A stretch of DNA of 64,000 nucleotides from Platanthera guangdongensis. Taxonomy: Eukaryota > Streptophyta > Magnoliopsida > Asparagales > Orchidaceae. Position numbers and translations under genes: made by a program. The stretch spans positions 164,422,720 to 164,486,719 of the forward strand of contig CM077162.1 of NCBI GenBank assembly GCA_039583875.1, in the 5' to 3' direction. Shown in pieces: positions 34,838 through 47,481 of this stretch. Each line of letters starts with the position of its first letter. The stretch's first letter is position 1. A model generated the notes under the pieces. That model did not search any database and was not told where the DNA came from. It saw only the letters and a list, made by a program, of their open reading frames with translations.

Positions 34838-35630
34838 CTTCATAATCAGTTGAAATCAGAAAAATATGGCGGATTATCTTATGTTAAGCACATAATCAAA
34901 TCTAATTTTGAGCGTGCATCAATGATCTTCATGCCTGTTTGCACACAATCGCATTGGTGTTTACTGGTTGGTAAATACACAGAACGCAAATGGGTGTTAT
35001 ATGACTCATTGCCTAATCCCATGCGCCGTGATTTGATGAAAGACTCGATTAGTGAAGAACTTTAACTTATGTTAGTCCAAACTTACCCATAGAGTCATAT
35101 TAAAATGAATTTTTGTGTTATCAGGTTCAAGTGCTAAGAGATACGACGCAAGAGAAATGTGATGTTGATTTCACGCTTTGGAATATAATTTCAACGAAAG
35201 GATACCCAACACAAAAAACCTCTGTAGACTGTGGTGTCTACGTGATGAAGTATATGAAGTTTTTATGCTCGACCTCTTATACGAAATGTCCTGCAGCAAG
35301 TTGTGGGAGAAACAAATTCCTAAATTTAGGGCAGAAATATCTTATGAAATATTTTCTGCTTTCCAAAGCAAGTAACTTCAAGAAATATTATTGTTTTTAC
35401 TATTACACTTTAATAGTAATCAAATGCGGTACAAGTGAATGGCTCTGGAATATTTGGTAATAATATTGGATCATTCAAATTAGGAATGACTGTGCTAATA
35501 TATACTATATCTTCTTCTTGACTACATGATATGTTGACAACTTTCTCTTGTACTTTAACCTTCTTTGGTCTCTTTGTTTTTCCTAAAAAAATATAGACAG
35601 TAAAATTAGAAATTGTTTACACGAAACAAA

Positions 35631-36745
35631 TTAGAAGCACAGTATAAGTTGATTAAGTAACTTACTAGGTTGCTCCCAATGAGCTTTCAACCTTGCATTA
35701 CATATTCCTTTAGGCTTCAATCTTGGTGGATCCTTCAATAGTGGGTTGACCTTATCCATATTACAGTTGGTGCAATTCTTCTCAAGAATGGCATCAACAA
35801 ATAGGGAAATATCTTTCAGCCCATTCATTGCATATTTTCTAGCCTCTTCACATTACTCCACTCGTATTGCAACATCATATGCAAATCGAGTGATATTATT
35901 CCTGAATGCAAATGCAGCAGATGCTTCTCCAAAAATATTGTTATCATGTTGAAGATAATAATCAGTTTTTGCAGATATAGTCCATCTCCGAAGGTGTACT
36001 GTTGTGGAATAAATATAATATTTTTGTGCGAATATACTTTAAGAACATGAGAACATAATATCCCAGTTGTCTCAAATTTGCTGCAAGAACATCTAACATC
36101 CATAAGAAATTAGTCAACCTGTTAAACTCATCAGTTTGGATCTCGTAGGAGAACATCATCCATTGCACGAGACTTCAATTGTTGGAGAAAGCTTGCAACA
36201 TCTCCACCATCAACTCTTGTACTCCTCTCTTTAGCTATGAAGTTATATGCATCACTTTTTGAAAATCCTACATTTTCTGTCCCTCCAACCTCGTCAGCTA
36301 GATAATTATATGCATCTGATGTCCTTATTCCAGCTTCAGTCATGGATTTCAATACAATAGCTTTTTCCTCAGTAATGACCCTAAAAGATCGGAGCATATG
36401 TTGATCTTTTTTAGTTGCAAATTCATGGTTATGTTCCTCGATGAATTTTCCAACTACTAGATTTTGACCTTGTTTATCGGCATTAAAGACAATCCTCGTG
36501 GGACAATTTGTTCTACCATCCATCTTTCGATATTTGAGTTCACTTTCAGGAACTTTGGGTGAACTTTTGATTCCAGCATTACTGCAACAATACTCCCTTG
36601 ATTTTATATGGTTTGTACTTTACCATAAAATTCGGTGTTCTTTTCGAACACTAAAACCAATGTTACGCGCATAATCACAATGCAATTTGTGAGCTTCATT
36701 TTCTGTTTGGACAACTGGAAAAAAACTCTTGTTGTGTCTAACCTG
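35631..36745 (-). pseudogene. FAR1-type MULE transposase with catalytic core deleted
   Basis: Minus-strand relative of FHY3/FAR1. The FAR1 DNA-binding zinc domain (about 36390-36745) is preceded by an acceptor-like TTACAG at about 36742. A helical linker follows (about 36150-36390), then the start of the transposase region (NRLTNFLW block, about 36105-36140). The sequence then jumps directly to the SWIM zinc finger (CSCSKFE..GILCSH, about 36040-36100) and a C-terminal tail with the family's DPPRLKPKG block (about 35710-35740). Roughly 300 residues holding the DDE core are missing at the junction near 36105. Stops and a frameshift near 36120-36170 also occur. It faces the Ulp1 gene tail to tail, as in composite MULEs that carry both genes. 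Confidence 0.75.
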
Positions 36746-36780
36746 TAACAAAACAGAAATATTGGAGTTAACTTTAATCT

Positions 36781-37000
36781 GAGATAAGAAGACAGTCAGT
36801 AAATGTAATGTCTTGGATAAATCTGCTATTTTTCTCTGGGATATTACATGAAATTGCTAAGACAATATTGCAGAGATTAAACTTTTATCTGAGATAATAT
36901 CACAGCCAGTAAATGTAATATCTTGGATAAAATCTGTTAGTTTTCTCTGAGATATCACATGAAATATCTGAGACATTAAACTTTTATCTCAGCTATTATA
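36781..37000. repeat. Two tandem 110-bp units
   Basis: 'gagataa' at 36781 and 36891 each start a unit that continues through 'cagtaaatgtaat.tcttgg', 'tttttctctg.gatat.acatgaaat' and 'attaaacttttatct'. The second unit has small differences. Confidence 0.75.
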
Positions 37001-37405
37001 TTAAATATTTGAGATAATTCATCTTTGTTTCATGCATTATATCGTTCTTATACATTTTCAAAGTTTTATCTGAAATAATTAGATCTACTGTTCGACTTCA
37101 ACCTTTCATGACAGTCAATAGTACATGATACTTAGCTGATTATCAAATGATGAATAAGGATTGAGATACTTGCCACTTTCATGATCTCATAAGAGTCTGA
37201 TGTTGCTTAGCTGATTTGAACATTTTGGCAGAAAGAATGTGAAAAATCGCTGTGAGCAGGCGAGCAGAGGCGAAGTTCATCGAACATGAGAAATGACGAT
37301 AATGGAGATATAAGGTGCGAAAAGAGGAAAGTTACCTCCAAAAAAACACAAACTCCCGCGGCGAGATAATTTATTTATTTACATTGCCACGTGTTAGAAT
37401 CAGGA

Positions 37406-37437
37406 GGACCCCGGACGATGATCTTCGTCCGGGGTCC
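37406..37437. repeat. Perfect 13-bp hairpin
   Basis: GGACCCCGGACGA (37406-37418), loop TGATCT, TCGTCCGGGGTCC (37425-37437). GC-rich within AT-rich flank. Not followed by a T-run, and a bacterial-type terminator is not relevant here. Confidence 0.8.
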
Positions 37438-37562
37438 AAACCCAAAAAGTTTGCCTGTTTATCAGGAGGGTTTTCTTATTTTTCTATCGGGAATCAGGAG
37501 AGAGTGAGCGACATGCCCGTATAATATATATATCTGTAGGTATATATACGTATGATATATAT

Positions 37563-38399
<837 letters not shown>

Positions 38400-38964
38400 T
38401 TGATATTGGCACATCACAAAATTTTATTTACAGCCCAACTTTTTATGAGCACACCAACTTGATTTTTTTAAGAAAAATTCTTCAAATGAGCAAAAAAAGC
38501 TCTTTTAATGAGCATAATTGTATTATCCCAAAATGAAATTAAAATAAAATGACATGATAAGTTCATTTATCTAAAACTTAAGCAACTCAAAATACAAAAC
38601 ATCAATACAATGACTGCATGATACATTGCCTGAACAAAAGTTTTGTCATTTTTATATTGTACTTGACCTGTAATCTAACCTGCAATAAATAAGCAAATAA
38701 AATACAATTTTAACGATTTTTAACAATAACATTTGTACTGAAGCGAAGTAATGATTACACATCTTTTCAATTATCACCCAAATTAATTAAATCACTATCA
38801 AGATTTTCTAAACGCAGATTAACCTGCAAGGTATACCAAGTGAAATGTCAGTTAAATAAGTGAATTAACCGGAACATTTGTGATGAGGCTAAATGAATTC
38901 TACACACCATTTTGTCATCATGTTGTTTTTTCATATTCCATGCACCTGCAATTTTTTCATGATA

Positions 38965-41517
38965 TCATAACCATGGAGTGAATATTGAAGGTAGAGGACA
39001 ATCTTCTTTCATGAACAAACGAAAAAAATGATTGTTGTTAACGAATCCAATATAAATCGACATGCGGTTAGGCGGAGGTGCAGAATGTAGTGGCAGAAAA
39101 GTGATTTTCTGATATTTTGAAAAATGAACCAATGCGACGTTGTAACGTGATGCAATTACCAATCCAATGTCTGGCATTGTCATCCAGATTGCTAGCGACG
39201 CGAGAGTTACGTCACAATGTAGAGACTCTTGCAACCCTAATCGTCTCGCATCTCTGAATTTTTGTCCGTATGTTGACTCGTTCTTGGTCATTTCCAATAA
39301 CAAATCTTTACGTATTTGTAGCCAGTTTTGACCTATATTTAATGCATGTCTTATGTCTCTGTAGCCGCAATGCCCATCACCTATCATATCTATGACATTG
39401 ATGATATATTTTGAAATGTAAGATGGCATTTCCTTACAAATACTTTGAATAAATCTTTTAGATGTTTGATTATCCTTCTGCTCATCATCCATCTTGTCAT
39501 ACTCTTGCTCTTTTTTAATACATGTTCAAAAAGTGACAGTTCTCTTTTTGTTGATTTGAAGCCTTTTCTTGCCTTGTTCAAGCTTCCCTTCGACCGCCCT
39601 TTTAGTCGGATTGGAAGTGAAGGTTCTAAAGTTTGGCTTGTTATAGGATCCCATAGCTCACGCAATTTGCGTTTCAGTTCATGCTTCTGGATTGGTGTTG
39701 AATTATTGTACTTTTAAAATATCCCATCCAACTCCTTCTGTATATCATGCACTAACTCGTTCTCCTCCTTAACCTCAAACGTGTCTTGTGTATGATCCTC
39801 CAACTTCAACTGCTTCCAATGTCTATGTATCATCCATAAAGGAAAAGCAGTGGAACTGCTCATGTACGAAAATAACTCGTGCTCGCAAGGCAAACCCATA
39901 GTATTACGAATTTTGTGAGTGCATGTTGACGGGCTAGGTTGCCCAGACTTAACACATTTCTCCTCTTTTTTAATGATCTCTAAAGCAGTAACAAAAATAT
40001 TTCCCAGCAATTCAGTGCACAAAGATCCTCTAAAACCAGTATTTACTTGAATGGAACTTTGACCAAATGACCGCTTGATCTCGGTGTGTTGAAGATTGAT
40101 CATTTGATCAAACATTTTCCAAATAGTAGTCAAGTTTCCTATTGACACTTCAAGGAATATTTTGAGCTGACTGTGACCACTTTCCACTCGATTTGTTGTG
40201 CAATTGCCCAAGTGCAAAAACTTATCAACCCAGGCTGAAATGAAGGACTCTTTGTACGACTCAATCCATGTACTAACAAGATACTGCATAACCTCCGCAT
40301 ATATTTCAGCATAACTTGTGAACATTGCATTCAGGCTATCGTTGAAGTCATAAACTATAGGAGAGTTCACAACTCTTTGCCAATCTGCTAAAAAGGTATC
40401 GAACTCCTTGCTTTGTTTGAAATATTTTTTGCAATGTGCTAAAACGTTTCTATTAATATGTAATTTACATAAAAGTATTTTTGTAGTGGGAAAAACAACC
40501 TTGATAGCGTTCCACAACGCAATTTCTCGATCTATTACAATAACTCCTGGTGTTGCACTGTCATGTAATGCACTCTTAAATGCTTTAAGAGCCAATATAT
40601 AACTACTTTCTGTTTCATTGCACATGAAAATAAAGGAGGAAAAAATGACATATTTGTCGAGGTCAGCCCAAAAATAGATAACAAAGGCATCATGTACTGG
40701 TTGGTCTTATAAGTACAGTCATGCATAAAAACATCCGGAAATAAGTGAGACAATTGCACGTAAACTGGATGAGCAAAAAATAAAAACTTCATTTTTTGCT
40801 ACTTTCATGAACTCGATTATAACTGATATACCCTGCTTCAGAAATGTTTTTGTAGAGATACTGAATTGGCGTATCACCATCTAATTTCTTATTAAATAGC
40901 CTGACTTTTTCATTATATATAGTCCTCATCACCGTACTGCTACTCGGATTTCTTTTCTGCAAGACTGATAATATTTTCCTGGGTTTGACACCAGATGTGT
41001 ACATTTCCTTCACCACTTTTTATTCATTTTCATCTAGACTCCCAGCATAAGCGTGTGCCTCAAGATGTGCAAATGTAAGATTTTGCGTTCCACATTTAAC
41101 CCGCAACCTCCATTCATCCAAATTCGAATCTCTCTAACCAAGTAACGAGGAAAGGCATCCACAATGTTTGGAATTTGTTATCCTTAAAGTTTTTTTGACA
41201 AATCCTTTACCACGTTGATTTTCACGAGGAAACCCACTTCTATCACAACCCAGCATTACCCTTGGTTTAGCACGTGCAGTGATCTTATCAGCCCTTAGGA
41301 TTGTAACTACAAACCCTATTCTTCTCGCAAGTGTTCGGACCCAAGCAATTAAATTTTCCTTGCTTGGAAACACGGTGTCTGTGATGAATTCGTGTACAAC
41401 ATCTATATTTGTATAATTAATTGAGTCCCCAAATTTAACTATCTCTTGATTACAACTCATCATGCACAAATACAAACAACCCTGAAATTCAAATTTGTGA
41501 ACATTGAATAAACACAT
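38965..41517 (-). pseudogene. MULE transposase fused to OTU cysteine protease
   Basis: Minus strand, in order: a FAR1-type DNA-binding domain (41134-41517: F.S.E.L..WVR, CDRSG.P, CGC). Next comes a helical segment (40789-41016). The DDE core has Asp in the HDCTYKTN block (about 40715), Asp in VIVIDRE (about 40535) and Glu in TNRVESGHS (about 40190), followed by a Cys/His cluster (CTHKIR...GLPCEH, about 39880-39930). After a linker comes the OTU domain (38965-39400) with Asp-Gly-His-Cys (about 39370) and a His in NNNHFF (about 39025), the expected catalytic Cys and His. Frameshifts near 39490, 40610 and 40790, a TAA at 39714-39716 and further stops near 41030-41130 inactivate it. Transposase-OTU fusions are known in plant MULEs. 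Confidence 0.85.
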
Positions 41518-42021
41518 TACTCATAATGAAATTCAAATTTGTGAACATTGTAAAATCTACGATTGCTTGTAGATAAAATTTAGGTTTTAGAAGTGATCCC
41601 AACGAAGATCCAAACGAAGTATAGCTCCATAATCGTTATATAATGAGGTTTTAGAAGTGAACCAAAGGAAGATCCAAACGAAGATCTACGTCATGTTCAA
41701 ATTTGTCGAAAAATATCCAAAAACACCCAAAAACGGTTGAACACTCCATGAAAGATCCAAACAAAGTACTTAAGAAATATACCTCAAAGATCCAAATGAA
41801 GTTCAAGCAAAACAACGGAGTCAGAACAGAGGAACAATGAGCAGTGGGTGAACTCCAGATGAGCAATCAGAGTACTGTTTAGTAGCAGTAGTCGGAAGGC
41901 ATTTCACCTACAGTGCCATCAGAATAGTACCATGCCGACAAGCAGCAGTAGTCAAAACAGTACCACGCCGGCGAGCAGCAGTAGTAGTAGGAACAGAATC
42001 AGGCTGGAAAGTAGCATCGGT

Positions 42022-42140
42022 GTCGGAACACCGAGCAGCAGCGACGTCGGAACAATACTAGGCCGGCGACCAACAGAGGCGTTGGAACACCGAGCAGCAG
42101 CGACGTCGGAACAATACCAGGCCGCCGAGTCGTCGGCAGG
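42022..42140. repeat. Two 59-bp tandem units inside the MULE
   Basis: 'gtcggaacaccgagcagcag' at 42022 and 'gttggaacaccgagcagcag' at 42081 begin near-identical units, within a GTCGGAACA/AGCAGCAG-rich block from about 41930. The plus ORF 41932-42378 is a product of this Ser-rich repeat. Confidence 0.8.
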
Positions 42141-42275
42141 CGGCGACGTCAAGAACAAGAGGAAGGAAATCGCTAGGGCATGCGAGTCAGGGTTACAGGA
42201 TTTCGCACAGGGGCCGACGGGTGTGCTCATAAGGAGTTATGGAAAACCTAAAAAAGTAGTAGTTATTTTTATTTC

Positions 42276-42316
42276 TGGTGTGCTAATATCCAAATTAGGA
42301 GTGCTCTTAACAATGC
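42276..42316 (-). repeat. MULE terminal inverted repeat, right
   Basis: Inverted copy of 38359-38399 with 4 mismatches in 41 bp. Confidence 0.9.
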
Positions 42317-42941
42317 TCTCTCTATATATACATATATATACATATATATATACATATATATATATATACATTATATAAAGCAATATAGATATTTGGAGGC
42401 ACTCCATAGATCAAACAAGAGCCATTGAATCATGAGAGAGAGCATGAGATGGGAGGGGGAGAGTTGGGAGAAAGAGAGGAGAGAGAGAGAAAGAAAGAGA
42501 GAGAGAGTAGAGAGAGGGTGACAGAGTTTCTTTATATATTATTATTATTATTATTATTAAAGAGAGAGGAGAGGAGAGTGTGAGGGAAAGAGAGCTAGGG
42601 AGAGGGAGGGAGGCATATGAAGAGAAAGAGAGAGCGAAAATAATATTTTTAAGTCAAATAATATTTTTTTTACATCATAAATATTATAATATTAATGTAT
42701 ATTTTTTACGATAATTTTGAATACTCATATGTATATGTTACGGACATAACCCGCCTTGATGCTGATGCATCTTGCAGACACATCGAACATGGGCGAAGCC
42801 CGTGTCGAGGCGTCTGCAAGTTGCCCACCTGAATGCGACCGAAGGTCGCCCGAGAGCATCGAGCACGGGCGTAGCCTGCGCATACTCGTGTACACACACA
42901 CACACACATACACACACTTATATATAAAGATATTCTGGATT
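42317..42941. other. Simple-sequence-rich spacer
   Basis: TA-rich stretch (42320-42375), GA-rich run (42425-42620, purine on the plus strand), an (ATT)n run near 42537-42558, then a GC-richer patch (42730-42890) with the small palindrome GGGCGAAGCCC, then (CA)n. No gene. Confidence 0.6.
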
Positions 42942-43138
42942 CTACAGATGCAATATCCGTTGTAGCGTGATATTGCTACTGTAGCAAGGCGGAATATCTT
43001 CGATAGCGGGCTCTTCCAACATCATCTCCGGCGCCGGAGAGTAGCTGTCGAGCTCCGACGAGAAGAGCCAAAGGTCGTCTTCACTGGGAGTTAAGCTCGA
43101 ACTAGAAGATGGTCGTAGAAAGGAAGGATGTATCCATG
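42942..43138 (-). pseudogene. Possible host-gene exon fragment, acidic Ser-rich
   Basis: Minus-strand frame open for about 65 codons and ending at TAG 42942-42944. It has a Ser run, an acidic DDLWLF patch (about 43060-43080) and a SPAPEMM block (about 43015-43035). Codon composition is GC-rich at third positions, unlike the AT-rich surroundings. I do not recognise the protein. It could be a captured fragment of a transcription-factor-like gene or chance. Confidence 0.25.
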
Positions 43139-43180
43139 CCGACCATGGCCATTAATGGAGATGCATCCGACTGATGGGGT

Positions 43181-43324
43181 GTGAGAGGTGGAGTTTGAAA
43201 TCTCTCCAAATGTCTTATACATCTTCGGTTTTAGTAAAACTGATCTGGTTTTGTGAGAGGTGGAGTTTGAAATCTCTCCAAATGTCTTGTACATCTAAGA
43301 TTTTAGTAAAACTGATCTAGTTTT
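43181..43324. repeat. 72-bp tandem duplication
   Basis: 'gtgagaggtggagtttgaaa' at 43181 and 43253. Both units run through 'ttttagtaaaactgatct'. A few substitutions. Confidence 0.85.
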
Positions 43325-43532
43325 CAACTTCGATTGCGAAAAAATCGAGATAAAAACTGACAAATAAAGAAGGGAGATGACTGTGAGATTAGAAAGAAGA
43401 ATGACTCGGTGGAGTATTTGATGGATGGAATGAAGAAAAAAATAGGGGAAGCTTTCCACGATTGTTGAGCAGAGAGGGAAGAACAAAAAAAGGCAAGAGG
43501 AAGTTGAGTGACAGACGCCTCACCAGACACCA

Positions 43533-43567
43533 CCGTCGGGGTCGCCGGACGCCGGCGACCCCGACGG
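43533..43567. repeat. Perfect 16-bp GC hairpin
   Basis: CCGTCGGGGTCGCCGG, loop ACG, CCGGCGACCCCGACGG. It lies in a locally GC-rich patch. Confidence 0.85.
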
Positions 43568-43728
43568 GGGTAGGCTGGAGGCGAATCGGCAGGGCCACCG
43601 CCTGCGGTTGGCCTGCCCCTCTACTCCTACTTCCACTCCTCCTCCTCCTCTTCACGTGTACCCCACCTCCCCCTCTGCCTCCCTATCCTCCTCCTCCTCT
43701 CCCCGCTTTAATAATGTTCTAAGTACTA

Positions 43729-43732
<4 letters not shown>

Positions 43733-43820
<88 letters not shown>
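43733..43820. repeat. (TA)n microsatellite
   Basis: About 87 bp of uninterrupted TA directly before a foldback cluster, as at 38251-38358. ORFs over it are artefacts. Confidence 0.97.
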
Positions 43821-43823
<3 letters not shown>

Positions 43824-44391
43824 CTTGGCGTCAATAGCACTTGGCACTTAGCAAGGATACATGACGCCAAACAGCCAACAACACTCCAAAGTCTTGGCGT
43901 CGAGTGCTCTCGACGCCAAGATCACTCGACACAAAACATATCTTGGTTTTGAGAGCACTCGATGCCAAGACTTTGGAGTGTTGTTGGCTATCTGACATCA
44001 TGTATCCTTGCTTAGCGTCGAGTAATCTCGACGCCAATATCACTCGACAAAAAACAGATCCTGGCATCGAGAGCACGTGACGCTAAGCAAGGATACATTA
44101 TGCCAGACTGCCAGCAGCAACCCAAAGTCTTGGTGCCGATTGCTCTCGACACCAAGATATGTTTTGCGTCTAGTGATCTTGGCGTCGAGAGCACTCGACG
44201 CTAAGAAAGGATATAGGACGCCAGACAACCAACAACACTCCAAAGTCTTGGAGTTGAGTGCTCCTGATGCTTAGAGCACTTGACACAAAACATATCTTAG
44301 CGTCGGGAGCACTGCACGCCAAGACTTTGGTGTGCTGTTGGCTGTCTGTCGTCATGTATCCTTACTTAGCGTCGAGTGCTCTCGACTCCAC
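43821..44391. mobile_element. Foldback cluster of TTGGCGTCGAG palindromes
   Basis: Alternating direct and inverted copies of 'ccaaagtcttggcgtcgag', 'gtgctctcgacgccaag' and 'caaggatacat', for example 43880-43925 against 43955-44000. Each 'cgtcgagtgctctcgacg' is itself a palindrome. This looks like a foldback/MITE-type element amplified in alternating orientation. Minus and plus ORFs over it (43831-44355) are repeat by-products. Confidence 0.7.
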
Positions 44392-44487
44392 TGTAATGCC
44401 CCAAAACTCGGAAATGATCTGGTAGCATTTTAAGGCCAATCTAGGGCCTGTCAAGGGTCACACAAGCGTGTCTATGGCCGTGTCCTG
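44392..44487 (+). repeat. 96-bp fragment of a Tekay-type LTR end
   Basis: It begins TGTAATGCCCCAAAACTCGG, very like the LTR start of element C (minus sense TGTAACGCCCCGAAACTC at 52842). It includes a GTGTC...GGCCGTGTCC word and is cut off where the LTR of element C starts. Confidence 0.5.
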
Positions 44488-45752
44488 TGTAACACCCCTA
44501 TCCGTCGGATAGCATATACCAGTAGGTCCGGCCGGAGCCCGACGCCATATACTATAGACATACCAGGTGGTTACTCAATGAAAGCCATCCAACCAATCCA
44601 ACGTCCTACACAGAGTCATTCTAGCAGAAGCAGTTTTAAAAGTTGCAATTAAAAGAACCCAGCACAAATAGCATGAATATCCACTAAACAATCCCAAAGG
44701 AATGAAGTACAAATACACAAGTACTGGCCTTAAGGCCTTACAAAATGTTTCCTTCAAAATTACATGTTTTCAAACCTCGGCACGCAGGCCGGCCATACAT
44801 GAATAATGAAAACATCCAAAAATTGGGCCTTCAAGGGCCGGCACAGCAACTTGGGCTTTAGCCCGCTATTGACCACTTGGTCCAGCAGCACCTGCAAGCA
44901 ACAAACCACCGCACGATGGCAAACAAAGGCAACGGTCAGCGATACTGACCAAATTATAACGATCCCTCCCCCAAAATCGGGGCAGCGATTCTCCTTCCCT
45001 GCACTTTATTAGTATAACCAAGCAGTATAGAAATGTCACTACATCACAGGCGTAGGCTCATACGGCCACACACCCCGTGCATTCAGGGCACATTCTCGGT
45101 GAACCGGTCGATGTCACATCAATTAAAACCATAGACATTCCGATCGCACCGCCGCCACTTTGACGGCCAAACAATGAGCATTTTGTCTTCCCAGCATGGG
45201 TCACGTCATTTTAAGCCATAGACCTCCGAAGACCCTCATCTATGCCAACGGCTCACATCGAACGACATAGAACAGGTACGGTTCCGCCTGACCCGTTGCT
45301 CACACCGCAACGTTAATTTAAAACATATGCGCGTGTCAAACTTCTCCCGAGTTCCGTTTCCGTCACACACTTTACATAACCCAGTTATGTTCAAGTTGGC
45401 TCCCAGGCCACCATGTTGGCAGAATCACGCATCTGCCCAGTTTTCCGGGTGCACCTTGGGGTTAATCCCCAAGGCTCCCTGTTGCAATCTACCACGTAGA
45501 AAACCCGAAAAACACACAATCGCACGGAATCTTCTCCGGCCATTTATGCAATGCAACATCACCGATCCAGACCAACTTGTCCGGGTAGGCTTCACACATC
45601 ATGCCTATGTCCGTTCTCGAATACGGACTCTAAACAACGGGGACTTTACATATCTACCCGAAGGAACGCCTCAAACTCACCGCAAACTCGCGAGAGCGGG
45701 CTTCCTATGCAAAAGAAGAAGAGCTTCACATGCTCAAGTAGAGGATCATTAC
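44488..45752 (-). repeat. LTR of element C, left part
   Basis: Starts TGTAACACCCC (plus sense; the LTR's 3' end) and runs to the LARD insertion. With 51923-52842 it makes an LTR of about 2.2 kb. No gene; the plus ORF 45327-45755 has no recognised product. Confidence 0.65.
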
Positions 45753-47463
45753 TGATGGACTAAAAATCATCTCACGAACTACAATCCGAATAGGCAAGTG
45801 TACCTATCGTTTTATAGTATAGTGATAAAAATATATCAAGGTCGTATAAAAACTCGGGGTAGGCAAGTACTATTACTCACAACGATTCTATTATCCTACC
45901 GAACGATTGATGAGTTTGAAAATTAAAATGAACTAAGCTTAATTAAAAGAGAAATAAAATATTGCGAAAGAGCGCTTGATCGAAGATTCACTTTGAAATA
46001 AAATAATGAAATAAATTAGTTTAGCATTTGCAATACTATTAAGACCGTGACAGATCTGATATTAGGAAGTAATCTCGCTAGAGCATTAAATCCCCTAACT
46101 TATAGACGTTTTGACCGAAATCTCTTTACAAGTCAAAAAGGCCTAAAGTCGCATTACCGAAGTGACCCGCACTATTGGATTTGACTCCAATCCGGAGGAT
46201 TTACGTCATCCTATCTCTAGGGTTGCGTTCAACTCCTTCCTTCTTTGAGTGATCTTTCAAATCAATGAGTCTCTCGACTTCTATGAAATGAGATCAATTG
46301 CCTACTACCGTATACCGGAATAAGGAGTCGACACGATAAAAATCAAAGAAGGATAAAAATAGGAAAAATACAAATGCAAACATAAAATTAAAGATGCGTT
46401 ATTTTGTCGCAAAGCTCATCGCGATCGGGCGCAAAAAATAATTAGCTAAGCATAATAGAGGAAGAAAACAAAATAGAAGAAAGAGAAGTCATTTGCGTTG
46501 CTTAAGAAAAGGAAATACACAAAAATTAAAATAGGACAATGCTATTCTACTACAAAAAGGAAATTACAATAAAAACTACAACAAGGAAAAAAAACTCTCA
46601 TGAACTAGCTATCTCACTGCTCTCTAAAATCTTCCTCTTCAAAGCATGAGACATTGGTTCCTTTTATAGGAGAGGAGGAAGATTCTAAAAAGTGGTGGAA
46701 ATAAAATGGGAGAAGGATGTGGCCGGCCATGTATGTATGAGGAGGTGCATGAATGTCATTAATGGGTGAGAGAGGGAAGAGGCTACATGCATGCATTTTC
46801 ATTTAGGAAAATAAAAAGAACAAAATAAATAAAAGAGGGGGGATGGATGGGTTTAAATGAGAATGAGAGAAAGGGAAAGATGGGTGAATGAGAAATAAAT
46901 AAGAGAGAAGGAGTGAGTGGGGTGATGCATGAGGAATAAAGAGAAGAGAAAATAATAAAGGGGAGAGAGAGGGGAGAGGCTACATGCATGAATGGGGAGA
47001 GAAGGAGCTGTCCATGCATGTTGGGCTTCATTATGTGGGCTAAAATATTATTTGTGGGCTGCATCATAGGCTCGGGTAGCACCAAATGGAAGGGCTCGGG
47101 TTGTCTTGCATGGTGGGCTGCACTTGGACCGCAACAAAGGCCTTGAACCTACAAATAAAACAAACAAATAAACAAAATGTTAGATATATTTTATAACATA
47201 ACATAACATATATTTTATAACATAATAAAAAACTAACCTTAATAATATAATAATAGTTATATTTCATAACAAACACAACTAGACATAGAACATAAAATTA
47301 AATATAAAAAAATCATAAAACACATAATTAAACTAGGAATTAATATATTATAAAAAAGACATTAAGACATGAAATAAAAACATAACAAACATAAAATATA
47401 AATAAACTTAGGCATTTTGCATACTAAACTACCCCCAAAAATGATGACTAAAAGTAGTCATCA
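45753..47463 (-). repeat. 3' LTR of the LARD element (1711 bp)
   Basis: TGATGGACTAAAAATCATC...AGTAGTCATCA ends, matching 50187-51917 with scattered substitutions. ORF 46614-46802 is shared with the other LTR and is not a recognised gene. Confidence 0.95.
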
Positions 47464-47481
47464 AATACCCCCATGTTTGGG
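47464..47481 (-). promoter_or_regulatory. Purine-rich tract of LARD
   Basis: Minus-strand ...AAACATGGGGGTATT directly before the 3' LTR start. The ATGGGGGTA form is common in Athila/TAT elements. Confidence 0.7.

Larger units (their letters stand above)
33155..35460 (+). pseudogene. Ulp1-type SUMO protease gene of MULE type, with introns
   Basis: Encodes a C48 (Ulp1) cysteine protease of the kind carried by plant Mutator-like elements. The N-terminal part (33155-33600) resembles the plant DUF1985/transposon-associated domain (FKFTRNEVAMIIGLP block). The middle is Lys-rich then Glu-rich coiled coil (34027-34440). The C-terminal protease keeps His (HWCLLV, about 34952), Asp (YDSL, about 35003) and Gln...Cys (PTQKTSVDCGVY, about 35209-35235). 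Introns with GT-AG ends fit at 33860-33954, 34515-34579 and 34761-34837, the last two in phase. A TAA at about 35063 and the lack of a good donor before the acceptor at about 35124 break the protease, and a TAA at 33599-33601 breaks the N-terminal part. It could also be an old host copy. Confidence 0.75.
36746..37562. other. No gene; flank of FAR1-like gene
   Basis: AT-rich upstream region of the FAR1-like gene with a 110-bp duplication (36781-37000), a GC hairpin (37406-37437) and TA-rich palindromic sequence (37513-37575). No coding sequence is supported. Confidence 0.5.

Noticed and set aside
41932..42378. Ser-rich plus ORF at the end of the OTU-MULE
   Set aside because: Generated by AGCAGCAG and GTCGGAACA repeats and runs through the terminal inverted repeat.
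42740..42890. Helitron 3' end (GC palindrome GGGCGAAGCCC)
   Set aside because: No CTRR terminus at the right distance from the hairpin and no Rep/helicase sequence nearby.
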